DNA from: Shewanella denitrificans OS217
GTDB lineage: Bacteria > Pseudomonadota > Gammaproteobacteria > Enterobacterales > Shewanellaceae
Reading direction: 5' to 3'
Assembly: GCF_000013765.1 (NCBI RefSeq)
Contig: NC_007954.1
Coordinates: 3,596,001 to 3,660,000, forward strand
Length of the DNA: 64,000 nucleotides
The notes beneath the pieces are model-generated. The model saw only the letters and a list, made by a program, of their open reading frames with translations, did not search any database and was not told the origin of the DNA. Positions 35,817 to 44,284 of this stretch are shown here, piece by piece. How positions within the stretch are numbered: the stretch's first letter is position 1; each line of letters opens with the position of its first letter. The position numbers and the translations under genes were made by a program.

Positions 35817-36335
35817 TTAAGCTAATTGGTAAACCATAGGTTGAACTTGTAATTGACTGCCTTGCCTTAACGGCGTTGGTTGCCCCGCATCATTAAAGCC
35901 AAAAGCACGGTATAAGTGGTACGCACCGCTATTGTCTATGGCAACATCGAGTGCCAGCACAGTGGCGCCGCCACTGATAGCCCAAGTCTTAAACGCGGCC
36001 ATTAACTGCCGTGCTATCCCTAAGCCTCGATAGTCAGGATGAACCCACATTCGATACAGATAGGCGGTATCTTGGCTGATACTAGGGCTAGGGTTCGAGC
36101 TAAGGCTATCCATTTTACCCCATGCAAGCCCAGCGGCTTTGCCATTATGCAGCGCCAGCAGTGGCATTGAATTGCTGCAATTAATCCCTTGGTTTAAAAA
36201 GTCTTGCCAATCAGCATCACTGCGGCCACTTTCAGCGGCAACTGTACTACCAAAGGCATCGGGCGCTTCTGTCAACGCCGCTAATCGTAAGCCTTTATAG
36301 ACAGACCATTCCTCAGGATAAAATTGTCTTATCAT
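35817..36335 (-). CDS. GNAT-family N-acetyltransferase
   Basis: A 172-residue GNAT protein. The acetyl-CoA loop is in WVHPDYRGLGIARQLMAAF, and the C-terminal strand block is GAYHLYRAFGFNDAG. The substrate is unknown. I place the start at 36335 because AAGGA precedes that ATG and the family N-terminus begins IRQFYPEEWSVYKGLRLAAL. Two in-frame ATGs upstream fall in a stretch of repeated CTTCCTTAAACT-like sequence that is probably not coding. It is encoded with the cupin gene. Confidence 0.88.
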   Translation of the reverse strand: MIRQFYPEEWSVYKGLRLAALTEAPDAFGSTVAAESGRSDADWQDFLNQGINCSNSMPLLALHNGKAAGLAWGKMDSLSSNPSPSISQDTAYLYRMWVHPDYRGLGIARQLMAAFKTWAISGGATVLALDVAIDNSGAYHLYRAFGFNDAGQPTPLRQGSQLQVQPMVYQLA

Positions 36336-36410
36336 ACTCTTCCTTAAACTCTTCCTTAAACTCATCCCTACACTCATCTTTAAACTTACTGCCTGTATTT
36401 ATTGACAAAT

Positions 36411-37490
36411 TCAATGATTATCAAAATTGTCTTCCCTAGGTTTGCCGAATCTCACCAACACATGCCATAACAACTTAAGTTCTTGGGTTTTCTTGGCCTG
36501 AGAGCCGCGCTCACTCCATGAACTGGGCTGCTTTTGCAGTCTTGCGGCTTCTGCGCCAACTGTCTTGGCGTCAATAACCTCATCGATGGCAATTTGCTTG
36601 GCCAGTACAGGCATTGCGGCGCCGCGAAAGTCTGTCGGCACCTTATCGCAGGCTAAGGTTAAGCCATTGTGCCAATGAAGGTTTATTTGATAGTCACTGC
36701 ACAGCTGATTGAAGTACTCCTCAGTTTCAGTGCCTTTAAAACTTGGGTCCGCCACTAGATAGCCAATGTCGTCGGCAAGAGACACATCACCGTGGATCTG
36801 AGCTTCGATATAGTGATCCAGATTGCCTAAACCTGGCAGTTCGAACCGCGCCGCCACCGATGACTTAGCCTCACAGGCCATGTGGGCCATGATGTCTCTG
36901 GGCTTAAATGGCTGGCGACCTAAAGCATAACAACGCTCAAAACTCTCACTCAAGAGCGCCGCCAAGATGGCATCGAAACAGCTTAAGGTGCCCTTTTCTT
37001 TTGGCAAGCGATAGGAGTCCATGTAGCTGAATGTGCAGCGAGACAAGACTTGAGAGTGAGTCAAAAAATAGCAGCTACCAAAGCGTGGCGCTGGGCCTAA
37101 TGGGCACAGGCCTAAATCCAGCGCCCCGTATTTAGGCCGAGACTTGATCCCCGAATAGCTATTGCCAAATAGCTGGTTCTCCCAATGATCCCGTGGGCCG
37201 CCTAATTCTGGTGACAATTGGCCATTGGAGATATGGGTTTCGAATTGGCTCTTGTAAATGCCATCGCGCAATAAGCCTTGCACTACGGTTAGGCCGCGAT
37301 TATCGATCCGGTCCGGATGAAAATGCAGTGCCACCCGCCCCTGATGACTGAGCTGCTTCATGGCATGCTGCAGTTCTTGAGTAGGAATGTCAGACATCAT
37401 CAGGATGTTTTTTATCACTGCATGGGCTTGATCCCTTAACCCAAGGGCTATTTTCTCTATATGAGAAACCGCTGCTAGCTTACTGGTCAT
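36411..37490 (-). CDS. DUF3626-family protein
   Basis: A 359-residue soluble protein. The blocks ALHFHPDR (about 54-61), RPKYGALDLGLCPLGPAPRF and GSCYF match the DUF3626 family as I know it, which has no established activity. The family is scattered in actinobacteria and proteobacteria, which would fit horizontal spread. The gene ends 75 nt before the acetyltransferase start, so a three-gene unit with the GNAT and cupin genes is possible. No membrane span or signal peptide is seen. Confidence 0.75.
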   Translation of the reverse strand: MTSKLAAVSHIEKIALGLRDQAHAVIKNILMMSDIPTQELQHAMKQLSHQGRVALHFHPDRIDNRGLTVVQGLLRDGIYKSQFETHISNGQLSPELGGPRDHWENQLFGNSYSGIKSRPKYGALDLGLCPLGPAPRFGSCYFLTHSQVLSRCTFSYMDSYRLPKEKGTLSCFDAILAALLSESFERCYALGRQPFKPRDIMAHMACEAKSSVAARFELPGLGNLDHYIEAQIHGDVSLADDIGYLVADPSFKGTETEEYFNQLCSDYQINLHWHNGLTLACDKVPTDFRGAAMPVLAKQIAIDEVIDAKTVGAEAARLQKQPSSWSERGSQAKKTQELKLLWHVLVRFGKPREDNFDNH

Positions 37491-37813
37491 TTAGGCCTCG
37501 ATATTAAGGGGACTCATTACGCCCTAATTTTAGGATAGGTCATGAGTGGCAAAGTCGCATTGTAGGTAATAAGCTCAAATTTAGCACTGGATATTATAAA
37601 AAGTGTAGAAAAATGTGCCACATAGAAGATAAAAACCACACAATTAAGCCTAAGTGATTTGAAATCGACTCCAGCGAGCCGCCAGGCATTTATGTTAGCC
37701 CCTGAAAACGGGTATTGATGGCGATTTACCCCAACTTAGGGTAAGCTTCACGGCCGCCAGATCTGGCACCCGATCATTTATTGCAGCGCATTAGCTGCCG
37801 AAGAGTATTTTGT
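37491..37813. other. Structured leader region of the RNA helicase gene
   Basis: About 320 bp between divergent genes. The half nearest the helicase holds several dyads: TTACCC/GGGTAA (37726-37744, 7-nt loop) and the 12-bp palindrome GCCAGATCTGGC (about 37757-37768). DEAD-box helicase genes often have long, structured, cold-responsive leaders, so a regulatory 5' UTR is plausible. No coding frame is visible. Confidence 0.45.
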
Positions 37814-39304
37814 ATGAGTTTTTCCTCCCTAGGCCTCAGTGCCGCCCTGCTAAAAGCCATCGCTAAACAAGGCTATGACACACCAACAGCCATTCAGGCC
37901 CAAGCTATTCCAGCTGTATTGGAAGGCAAAGACGTCATGGCTGCGGCCCAAACAGGGACAGGGAAAACCGCTGGTTTTACATTACCATTATTAGAAATTT
38001 TGTCTAAAGGCAAACCTGCACAACGTGGCCAAGTGCGTGCCTTAGTGCTCACCCCAACTCGTGAACTGGCAGCTCAAGTGGCCGACAGTGTTGAGACTTA
38101 TGGTCACAACTTACCGCTTAAATCTGCGGTCGTGTTTGGCGGCGTGTCCATAGTGCCGCAAATTGCGGCGTTAAAGCAGGGCGTGGATATTTTGGTGGCA
38201 ACCCCAGGTCGACTACTGGATTTGTGCAACCAGAGGGCGCTCAGTTTTAGCACCTTAGAAATTCTAGTGTTAGATGAAGCCGACCGCATGCTGGACATGG
38301 GCTTCATTCGTGATATCCGTAAAGTATTAGCCATGCTGCCAAAGCAGCGTCAGAACCTGATGTTCTCGGCCACCTTCAGCGATGACATTCGCGAGCTTGC
38401 CAAAGGGTTAGTGAACAATCCGGTTGAGATTTCAGTTACGCCGCGCAACGCCACCGCCAACACTGTGACTCAGTGGGTCACCCCAGTGGGCCAGAGCGAC
38501 AAGACCTCTGTGCTTATCGATTTGATTAAAGACAATAATTGGCAGCAAGTGTTAGTGTTTTCTCGCACTAAGCACGGCGCCAACCGTATTGCCAAAAACC
38601 TTGAAGCCGCCAGCATCAAAGCCGCGGCCATTCATGGCAATAAAAGCCAAGGCGCGCGCACTAAAGCCCTTGCGGATTTTAAAGCCGGTAAAGTGCAAGT
38701 CATGGTGGCCACAGATATCGCCGCCCGCGGTATCGATATCGACCAATTACCATTTGTGGTTAACTTCGATTTACCTAACGTGTCAGAAGATTATGTGCAT
38801 CGTATTGGCCGTACCGGCCGCGCTGGAGCCAGTGGACAAGCCGTGTCGTTAGTGGCCGATGAAGAAGTCAAATTACTGCACGACATCGAGCGCTTGATTG
38901 GCCGAGTCATCGACAGAAAAGCCATTCCAGGGCACGAGCCAAGACACAGCTTGCCCGAGCCAAACCTTAAGGGCCGCACTGCATCGAATCACGGCCATGG
39001 CGCACGCAGCAGTCAAGCCAAGAGCCAGCCACAGCACAAGCAGCCGAACCCTAATCGCCCTAAGCATGCCCAGCATGCCAATGACCGTAAGGCCAACGAC
39101 AGAGTCGCCCAAAGCATAGGCTTAGAAGAGAAGCCTGCAAAGCGTCCACGCCGCGCCCCAAAACCAGCTGGTGAAGCGGCACTTGGCGCAAACACGCCTT
39201 CACGCCCTACTCGTAGCCCAAGACGCTCAGCCTCAAATGAAGGCCAGGCGGCTAACGCCAATCCAAGCAAAGGCGCTACAAACCCTTGGGGCAACAGAGA
39301 CTAA
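37814..39304 (+). CDS. rhlE: DEAD-box ATP-dependent RNA helicase, RhlE-type
   Basis: A 496-residue helicase starting MSFSSLGLSAALLKAI. A Q motif is followed by AQTGTGKT (45-52), PTRELA, TPGR, DEAD (154-157), SAT, ARGIDID and HRIGRTGR, so all catalytic motifs are intact. From about residue 375 a basic, low-complexity tail rich in Pro, Lys, Arg and Asn follows, typical of RhlE proteins and likely to bind RNA. The family acts in ribosome assembly and RNA turnover, often at low temperature. An ATG 11 codons upstream is less likely, because the family starts at MSFSSLGL. Confidence 0.92.
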   Translation: MSFSSLGLSAALLKAIAKQGYDTPTAIQAQAIPAVLEGKDVMAAAQTGTGKTAGFTLPLLEILSKGKPAQRGQVRALVLTPTRELAAQVADSVETYGHNLPLKSAVVFGGVSIVPQIAALKQGVDILVATPGRLLDLCNQRALSFSTLEILVLDEADRMLDMGFIRDIRKVLAMLPKQRQNLMFSATFSDDIRELAKGLVNNPVEISVTPRNATANTVTQWVTPVGQSDKTSVLIDLIKDNNWQQVLVFSRTKHGANRIAKNLEAASIKAAAIHGNKSQGARTKALADFKAGKVQVMVATDIAARGIDIDQLPFVVNFDLPNVSEDYVHRIGRTGRAGASGQAVSLVADEEVKLLHDIERLIGRVIDRKAIPGHEPRHSLPEPNLKGRTASNHGHGARSSQAKSQPQHKQPNPNRPKHAQHANDRKANDRVAQSIGLEEKPAKRPRRAPKPAGEAALGANTPSRPTRSPRRSASNEGQAANANPSKGATNPWGNRD

Positions 39305-39344
39305 TCATCTCAGCCAAGTGTTTGGCTCGTATATCGTGAATATA

Positions 39345-39377
39345 AAAAATGGGGATGATCATATCATCCCCATTTTT
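39345..39377 (+). terminator. Rho-independent terminator of rhlE
   Basis: A perfect 15-bp stem (AAAAATGGGGATGAT with its reverse complement) and a 3-nt loop, ending in a T-run. It lies 40 nt after the helicase stop. Confidence 0.93.
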
Positions 39378-39403
39378 ATTATTTTTTGAAGACTCTTGTG
39401 TAA

Positions 39404-39509
39404 ACATCAATGGCCTATAAGTAACATGCCGAGGAGCAGCCATGGAATGGACGGTCGTCTAGCAACTCTCTTACTACAGCGCCATGGCTCACCCTTTTAG
39501 CATTGATGT
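39404..39509. repeat. Nested inverted-repeat extragenic element
   Basis: ACATCAATG (39404-39412) and CATTGATGT (39501-39509) are perfect outer arms. AGCCATGG (39438-39445) and CCATGGCT (39482-39489) are perfect inner arms. The 106-bp element lies between the rhlE terminator and the cassette-like genes. It may be a palindromic extragenic repeat; no second copy occurs in this window. Confidence 0.5.
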
Positions 39510-39579
39510 AAATCACTTAACTAAAAGCATAAAGCCCAAAAATTTTACCCTAGGTGGCACAATTAACGTTTATTACATC

Positions 39580-40023
39580 TCAAGAAAATATCCCATCTAT
39601 CAAGGAATCAAGCTTTCTATTTTCAGGGATCGACTTTCCTAAAAATAAGATATCTAAGCAGAGTATTGGTGCCGCATAAATAATAAAACCGGCAAGGCCA
39701 TGCACATATAACCAGTGAGGCAACATTGTTAACATAATGACAGGAAAGGCCCAGATAAAAACGATAGGCCTTGTTCTTACATGAAGTTTCGAGCCAGACT
39801 CACAATTCTCAATCCAAAGTTCTTTGGATACAGAATAATTCAGCTGTTGGTAAGCGATATTTTTATAAAAAGAAACACCAAAGGTTCGTGTTCCTTTGCT
39901 GACAACCTCAACAAACTTAACACGACTTACGTACTTATTATTAAGCTGATACAACTTCTCAATAGCCTTTTCAGCTTTGAGTGGCGTATCAATTATTCTT
40001 GTCCGTCTAAATAGACTAATCAT
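39580..40023 (-). CDS. Hypothetical membrane protein (possible integron-cassette gene)
   Basis: A 147-residue protein I do not recognise. The N-terminal 90 residues are soluble and basic. Two hydrophobic segments lie at about 92-115 and 117-137. No clear ribosome site precedes the ATG. It follows an attC-like hairpin (40056-40126) by about 30 bp and points the same way as the lipoprotein gene. This is the layout of integron gene cassettes, which typically carry unknown genes like this one. Confidence 0.55.
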   Translation of the reverse strand: MISLFRRTRIIDTPLKAEKAIEKLYQLNNKYVSRVKFVEVVSKGTRTFGVSFYKNIAYQQLNYSVSKELWIENCESGSKLHVRTRPIVFIWAFPVIMLTMLPHWLYVHGLAGFIIYAAPILCLDILFLGKSIPENRKLDSLIDGIFS

Positions 40024-40055
40024 GGTTTAAACACAAAGCCCCTTACTCTGTAATG

Positions 40056-40126
40056 GTCTAATGATGTAGGCGACTTTTGTGCGTTTCTTTGCGCAAAAGG
40101 TGCCAATATTACGGAGTCCGTTGGTG
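40056..40126 (-). repeat. attC-like recombination site, candidate 2
   Basis: Boundary heptamers GTCTAAT (40056-40062) and GTTGGTG (40120-40126) resemble the attC consensus pair RYYYAAC/GTTRRRY, with one and two mismatches. Between them an imperfect stem GGCgaCTTTTGtGC/GCgCAAAAGgtGCC (40069-40104) has the unpaired bases typical of attC. It starts directly after the lipoprotein stop codon. The call is tentative. Confidence 0.4.
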
Positions 40127-40525
40127 CTACTGGTGATGTGTTGTTGACTCAATTGGGTACCCCTTAGGTTGCGATTCAAATGTTAGTTTTGGAGCACTTT
40201 CCTCTAATTTTAATGCATAGATTTTACCATCTTGGTTTATCTGTGCTTTTAACGTGCCATTAAAATAAGGACCATCTTCACCTTTATGTGGAACTACCCT
40301 TTCGTATTTCCAGTTACCTAACTCGGAAGTCACAATAAACTCTGAACCTGTAAGTTTGAAGCTACCGCGAGTACCTACATCTACTTTCAGTTCTTCATTA
40401 GATGCAGATACAAATATAACCTCTGATGTGTTGTTATATAAATCAATATACGCAAATCTAGGGCAACCGGACAACGAAATGGCTACAAGTAATACTATAG
40501 ATATTTTACTAAAGAAACTGACCAT
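40127..40525 (-). CDS. Hypothetical lipoprotein (possible integron-cassette gene)
   Basis: A 132-residue protein with a lipoprotein signal (MVSFFSKISIVLLVAISLSGC, lipidated Cys21 of LSGC), so it is probably anchored in the outer or inner membrane facing the periplasm. The mature part is beta-rich and unrelated to any family I know. I start it at the ATG at 40525 because it gives a clean signal peptide; an ATG 8 codons earlier lies against the attC-like site. The gene fits tightly between two attC-like hairpins with 20 bp upstream and none downstream, as gene cassettes do. Confidence 0.6.
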   Translation of the reverse strand: MVSFFSKISIVLLVAISLSGCPRFAYIDLYNNTSEVIFVSASNEELKVDVGTRGSFKLTGSEFIVTSELGNWKYERVVPHKGEDGPYFNGTLKAQINQDGKIYALKLEESAPKLTFESQPKGYPIESTTHHQ

Positions 40526-40545
40526 TCCTGTGGAGCCTCTATTAC

Positions 40546-40605
40546 ACATAACGTCTTAGTCTTTATGCCTTGCGCTGTTTGCAAGGCATAAATCGCGTGT
40601 TGGAC
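40546..40605 (-). repeat. attC-like recombination site, candidate 1
   Basis: A 60-bp element with a perfect 12-bp stem TTTATGCCTTGC/GCAAGGCATAAA (40562-40592) and a 7-nt loop. It is bounded by ACATAAC (40546-40552, one mismatch to RYYYAAC) and GTTGGAC (40599-40605, an exact match to GTTRRRY). Size, symmetry and boundary heptamers fit integron attC sites. No T-run follows, so a terminator is less likely. Confidence 0.5.
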
Positions 40606-41272
40606 TTATTCCCAAATATGGCCGCTGCCACATCCAGATTAATTGGTAGCTCTTGACTTAACGTAAGATGCTATAGGAATTTGCTTTTACGGGGTAGTTG
40701 TTTTTTAGACTATTTGACGGCTAATGACTTGATATTGTTTTAACTTTATCACCTTATGCTACTCACTTTCTCTTACACATCAGCTTTGATCTATTACTCA
40801 TAAAATCAACACACCTAACTCTCAATTGACACAACTGTCACAGATTGCACCTATTACCCTCGAAGGTGCCGAAATATTCACTTAAAAATACCGTGTAACC
40901 ATCAGGGCCACTCTCATCCGTCCATGGATTACATGGCATTCAGGCATCCTGCCTATCAGAAATGGTTAAGGCTCGTAGGGCACATGGACGTGCCGTCGAG
41001 CTGTTAGGAATTTTTAGGTGAATATGAGCTTCACGTCACAAGAGTACAACTTCGCGGGCGGCACGGGGGACTCTCGCAGCAGATCGGCAAGAGGGGATAA
41101 TGCTGTTGTTTTCCCCTCTTGGCCAGTGCAGGGTGGAACCCTGCGACTTTGATTTAATGGGTGAGTCATCACCTTTTCTGAATGTGTTCGTGAGCCACGA
41201 ACGTAGAGTTGCCAAACTGCTCTAACAACTGGGTGTGACTCTCCACCAACATTACATTAACGTATCAGCGCA
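40606..41272. other. Gene-free region with GC-rich structured repeat-like DNA
   Basis: About 670 bp without a credible gene. The right part (about 40898-41150) is GC-richer than its surroundings and full of dyads: GGCAC/GTGCC near 40980, CAAGAGGGGA/TCCCCTCTTG (41088-41121) and GCAGGGT/ACCCTGC (41128-41144). The two last hairpins lie 130-185 nt after potI on the minus strand and could end that operon. The phrase CCATGGATTACATGGCATTC resembles a dispersed Shewanella extragenic repeat as I remember it; no second copy is present here. Confidence 0.5.
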
Positions 41273-42082
41273 TCACTGCATATTGGCTTTCTTCTCTGCC
41301 CTTCTGGCAAAAAACCACAACAGGAAGGCGATCAAGGACACGCTCAAAATGATCAAGGTCGCTAGCGCATTGATCTTAGGCGAGACCCCGAGGCGCACCG
41401 AGGAAAAGACGATCATCGGCAAGGTAGTCGCCCCAGGTCCCGAGGCAAAGCTTGCGATGACTAAGTCATCCAAGGACAAACTAAATGACAATAACCAACC
41501 CGCCGACAGCGCGGGCGCTATCATAGGCACAGTTATCTGCATAAAGGTCTTAAAGGGCGTAGCCCCTAAGTCCATGGCCGCTTCTTCGATGGATAAATCA
41601 AGGTCGCGAAGCCTAGATGACACCACCACCGCCACATACGCGGCGCAGAAGGTCGAGTGAGCCAGCCAAACGGTTAACATGCCCCGCTGGGTCGGCCAGC
41701 CAATTAAGTCCGCCATATGCACAAATAGCAGCATCAAGGATAAACCTGTGATCACCTCTGGCATCACCAAGGGCGCGGTTATCATGTTTGACAGGGTTAT
41801 CTTGCCCCAAGAGCGGCGAAAGCGGGTCATCACGAAGGCTGCCATAGTGCCTATGATCACCGCCATGCTGGCGCTGTAGAAGGCAATTTGCAGACTGGTC
41901 CAGACGGCGTCCAAGATCTGTTGATCCTCAAACAACTCGCTGTACCATTTAGTGGAGAAACCGCCCCACACAGTCACCAGCTTTGAGCCGTTGAAGGAGT
42001 AAAAAATCAAGATGAACATGGGGGCATAGAGGAAAATCAGCCCTAGCCACAGCATGATGTTGGAGAAACTTAACTTTTTCAT
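41273..42082 (-). CDS. potI: Putrescine ABC transporter permease
   Basis: A 269-residue inner-membrane permease with six predicted spans. The EAA loop EEAAMDLGATPFKTFMQITV contacts the ATPase. The N-terminus MKKLSFSNIMLWLGLIFLYA is typical of PotI. The ATG at 42082 overlaps the potH stop as ATGA, so the longer upstream frame is rejected. With PotH it forms the channel for periplasmic putrescine uptake. Confidence 0.92.
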   Translation of the reverse strand: MKKLSFSNIMLWLGLIFLYAPMFILIFYSFNGSKLVTVWGGFSTKWYSELFEDQQILDAVWTSLQIAFYSASMAVIIGTMAAFVMTRFRRSWGKITLSNMITAPLVMPEVITGLSLMLLFVHMADLIGWPTQRGMLTVWLAHSTFCAAYVAVVVSSRLRDLDLSIEEAAMDLGATPFKTFMQITVPMIAPALSAGWLLSFSLSLDDLVIASFASGPGATTLPMIVFSSVRLGVSPKINALATLIILSVSLIAFLLWFFARRAEKKANMQ

Positions 42083-42984
42083 AGGTCTTTCTCCAACTCT
42101 CTTGCCTGATAGCGGTGGAACAAGGTAATGGGGATAATAAGCAAAGCCAACATCACAATTGCCAGTGCCGATGCCACAGGCCAATCGCGGTTATTGAAAA
42201 ACTCTTGCCAGAGAATTTTACCTATCATCAAAGAATCTGGGCCGCCCAGCAGCTCAGGGATAACAAACTCGCCTACGGCAGGAATAAACACCAACATGGA
42301 GCCAGCAATAACGCCACTCTTTGATAGGGGCAAGGTCACCCGCCAGAAGGTATTGATGCTGCGTGAACCCAGATCCGATGCAGCCTCGATTAAGCTCATA
42401 TCCAGTTTTACTAAGGTGGCATACAAGGGCAAAATCATAAACGGCAGGTAGGCGTACACTATGCCGATATAGACGGCGAAATTGGTATTCAACATTTGGA
42501 TGGGATCACTAATAACCCCAGTCCACAGCAGGAAGTTATTAATCAGGCCGTTGTTACTCAATAGCCCCATCCAGGCATAGACTCGAATAAGAAACGACGT
42601 CCAAGAGGGCAGCAAAATAAGCAGCAACAGCACAGTTTGCAGTCTAGCTGGCGCTTTAGCGATGGCATAGGCCATGGGGTAGCCCAAGAGCAAACAGCCT
42701 AAGGTCGCCACAAACGCCGTCTTAATCGAGCTTAGGTACGCCATGTAGTAGAGTTGATCATCAAGCAATAACAGGTAGTTACCTAGGTTAAGGAAGATGT
42801 TCAGCGCCTCATCCACATAATTAAAGGTCGGTTCATAGGGCGGGATGGCAATCGCCGCCGAAGAGAAGCTTATCTTTAATACTATGGCAAAGGGCAAAGC
42901 AAAGAACAGCAATAACCACAGGTATGGAATACCCATGGTGAGGTGCCGACCCTTGATAAAACCAAATAGGGATTTTATTTTCAT
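42079..42984 (-). CDS. potH: Putrescine ABC transporter permease
   Basis: A 301-residue inner-membrane permease with about six spans. The EAA loop EAASDLGSRSINTFWRVTLP is present, and the protein resembles PotH/PotB. The ATG at 42984 overlaps the potG stop as ATGA; upstream in-frame codons belong to potG in another frame. It pairs with PotI to form the membrane channel. Confidence 0.92.
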   Translation of the reverse strand: MKIKSLFGFIKGRHLTMGIPYLWLLLFFALPFAIVLKISFSSAAIAIPPYEPTFNYVDEALNIFLNLGNYLLLLDDQLYYMAYLSSIKTAFVATLGCLLLGYPMAYAIAKAPARLQTVLLLLILLPSWTSFLIRVYAWMGLLSNNGLINNFLLWTGVISDPIQMLNTNFAVYIGIVYAYLPFMILPLYATLVKLDMSLIEAASDLGSRSINTFWRVTLPLSKSGVIAGSMLVFIPAVGEFVIPELLGGPDSLMIGKILWQEFFNNRDWPVASALAIVMLALLIIPITLFHRYQARELEKDL

Positions 42985-44153
42985 GATCTTAATACCATGC
43001 CGCTGCTGGCCTCCCAGCTGATGAAGACTTGGTCTTCCCAAGTCGGGCGATCGCTTCGACGTTCACGGTTGGCCATGCTCGACTGCACGATTTGACCATC
43101 TTCAAGCTTGATGTAGTACACAGAAATGCCCCCAAGATAGGCGATGTCATGCACCACACCCTTGGCCCAGTTGTATTCACCCTCTGGCTGCTCACGGCAA
43201 ATAATGGTTTTCTCTGGACGCAGCGCCAGCCAAACGTGCTTGTCTTCCACGCTGGTCGAGACGCCATAGTCCACATAAAACTGCTGCGACAAGGTCTTAG
43301 AGGCGATGATCACATGGGCCGCTTCATCTTCGACGATATCACCTTCAAACAAGTTAACCGTACCGATAAATTCGGCGATCATGCGGCTATTGGGGCTCTC
43401 GTAAATGTCCATGGGTGAGCCAGTTTGGGCTATCCAGCCTTCACTCATGATGGAGATACGCCCTGCCATGGTCATGGCTTCTTCTTGATCATGGGTCACC
43501 ATGACGCAAGTCACGCCGACACGCTCGAGAATTTCGACCACTTCGAGCTGCATTTCAGTACGCAGTTTTTTATCCAAGGCCCCCATGGGCTCATCCAATA
43601 ACAACAGCTTAGGCCGTTTGGCAAGGGAGCGCGCCAAGGCCACCCGCTGACGCTGGCCACCTGACAATTGCTGCGGCTTACGCTTAGCGTATTTTTCCAT
43701 GTGCACCAGCTTGAGCATCTCTGCCACTCGCTGAGTGATTTCATCCTTAGGTAATTTATCTTGCTTCAAGCCGAAGGCAATATTTTGCTCAACCGTCATG
43801 TGCGGAAATAACGCATAGGACTGGAACATCATATTGATTGGCCGCTCATAAGGCGGCATGTCGGTAATGTCTACGCCATCCAAGTAAATTCGGCCTTCAC
43901 TGGGGCGCTCAAAGCCTGCAAGCATGCGAAGTAGGGTCGACTTGCCAGAACCTGAGCCACCAAGCAACGCAAATATTTCGCCTTTATTGATAGTCAGTGA
44001 CACTTTGTCTACGGCACGCACGCCATCAAACAACTTACTCACGCCATCTATCTTTAGCAGCACTTGTGGTTCGGCGGCTTGCTGTGGTGCTAGTGGCTGT
44101 GTTGTTAGTGGCTGCGGCGCCGTGTGTTGGGCAGTGCCCGAGGTGCTTGACAT
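42981..44153 (-). CDS. potG: Putrescine ABC transporter ATPase
   Basis: A 390-residue ABC ATPase. Walker A is GGSGSGKST (65-73), the signature LSGGQ is at 163-167, and Walker B is LLLLDEPMGALD. The C-terminal about 110 residues form a TOBE-type regulatory domain. The first 30 residues are a Pro/Gln/Thr-rich tail not needed by the family. It follows potF by 131 bp, a gap that contains a perfect 12-bp hairpin, and couples to potH by ATGA. Confidence 0.93.
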   Translation of the reverse strand: MSSTSGTAQHTAPQPLTTQPLAPQQAAEPQVLLKIDGVSKLFDGVRAVDKVSLTINKGEIFALLGGSGSGKSTLLRMLAGFERPSEGRIYLDGVDITDMPPYERPINMMFQSYALFPHMTVEQNIAFGLKQDKLPKDEITQRVAEMLKLVHMEKYAKRKPQQLSGGQRQRVALARSLAKRPKLLLLDEPMGALDKKLRTEMQLEVVEILERVGVTCVMVTHDQEEAMTMAGRISIMSEGWIAQTGSPMDIYESPNSRMIAEFIGTVNLFEGDIVEDEAAHVIIASKTLSQQFYVDYGVSTSVEDKHVWLALRPEKTIICREQPEGEYNWAKGVVHDIAYLGGISVYYIKLEDGQIVQSSMANRERRSDRPTWEDQVFISWEASSGMVLRS

Positions 44154-44230
44154 AATACTTCTCCGTCTTACCGGCCCAAAGCCAAGAGGCTAAAACCTTT
44201 ATTTTGTTATTTTTGATTGTCATTAAACAA

Positions 44231-44256
44231 TCATGGAGAAGCAAGCTTCTCCATGA
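44231..44256 (-). promoter_or_regulatory. Intercistronic hairpin between potF and potG
   Basis: TCATGGAGAAGC (44231-44242) and GCTTCTCCATGA (44245-44256) are perfect reverse complements around AA. Placed 29 nt after the binding-protein stop, such a stem usually protects the potF message from 3' decay or partly terminates. This raises binding protein above the membrane subunits. The role is inferred. Confidence 0.7.
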
Positions 44257-44284
44257 GTCTAGGCTTACCACTTAGGCTTAAAAC

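Noticed and set aside
39013..39294. Minus-strand 93-codon frame in the rhlE tail
   Set aside because: It is the antisense of the low-complexity basic tail of rhlE, which favours long spurious frames.
39510..39580. Third attC-like site after the 147-residue gene
   Set aside because: An ACTTAAC heptamer is present, but no convincing paired stem or second heptamer was found.
41235..41660. Plus-strand 141-codon frame over potI
   Set aside because: It is antisense to a clear permease gene; composition is that of reversed membrane-protein codons.
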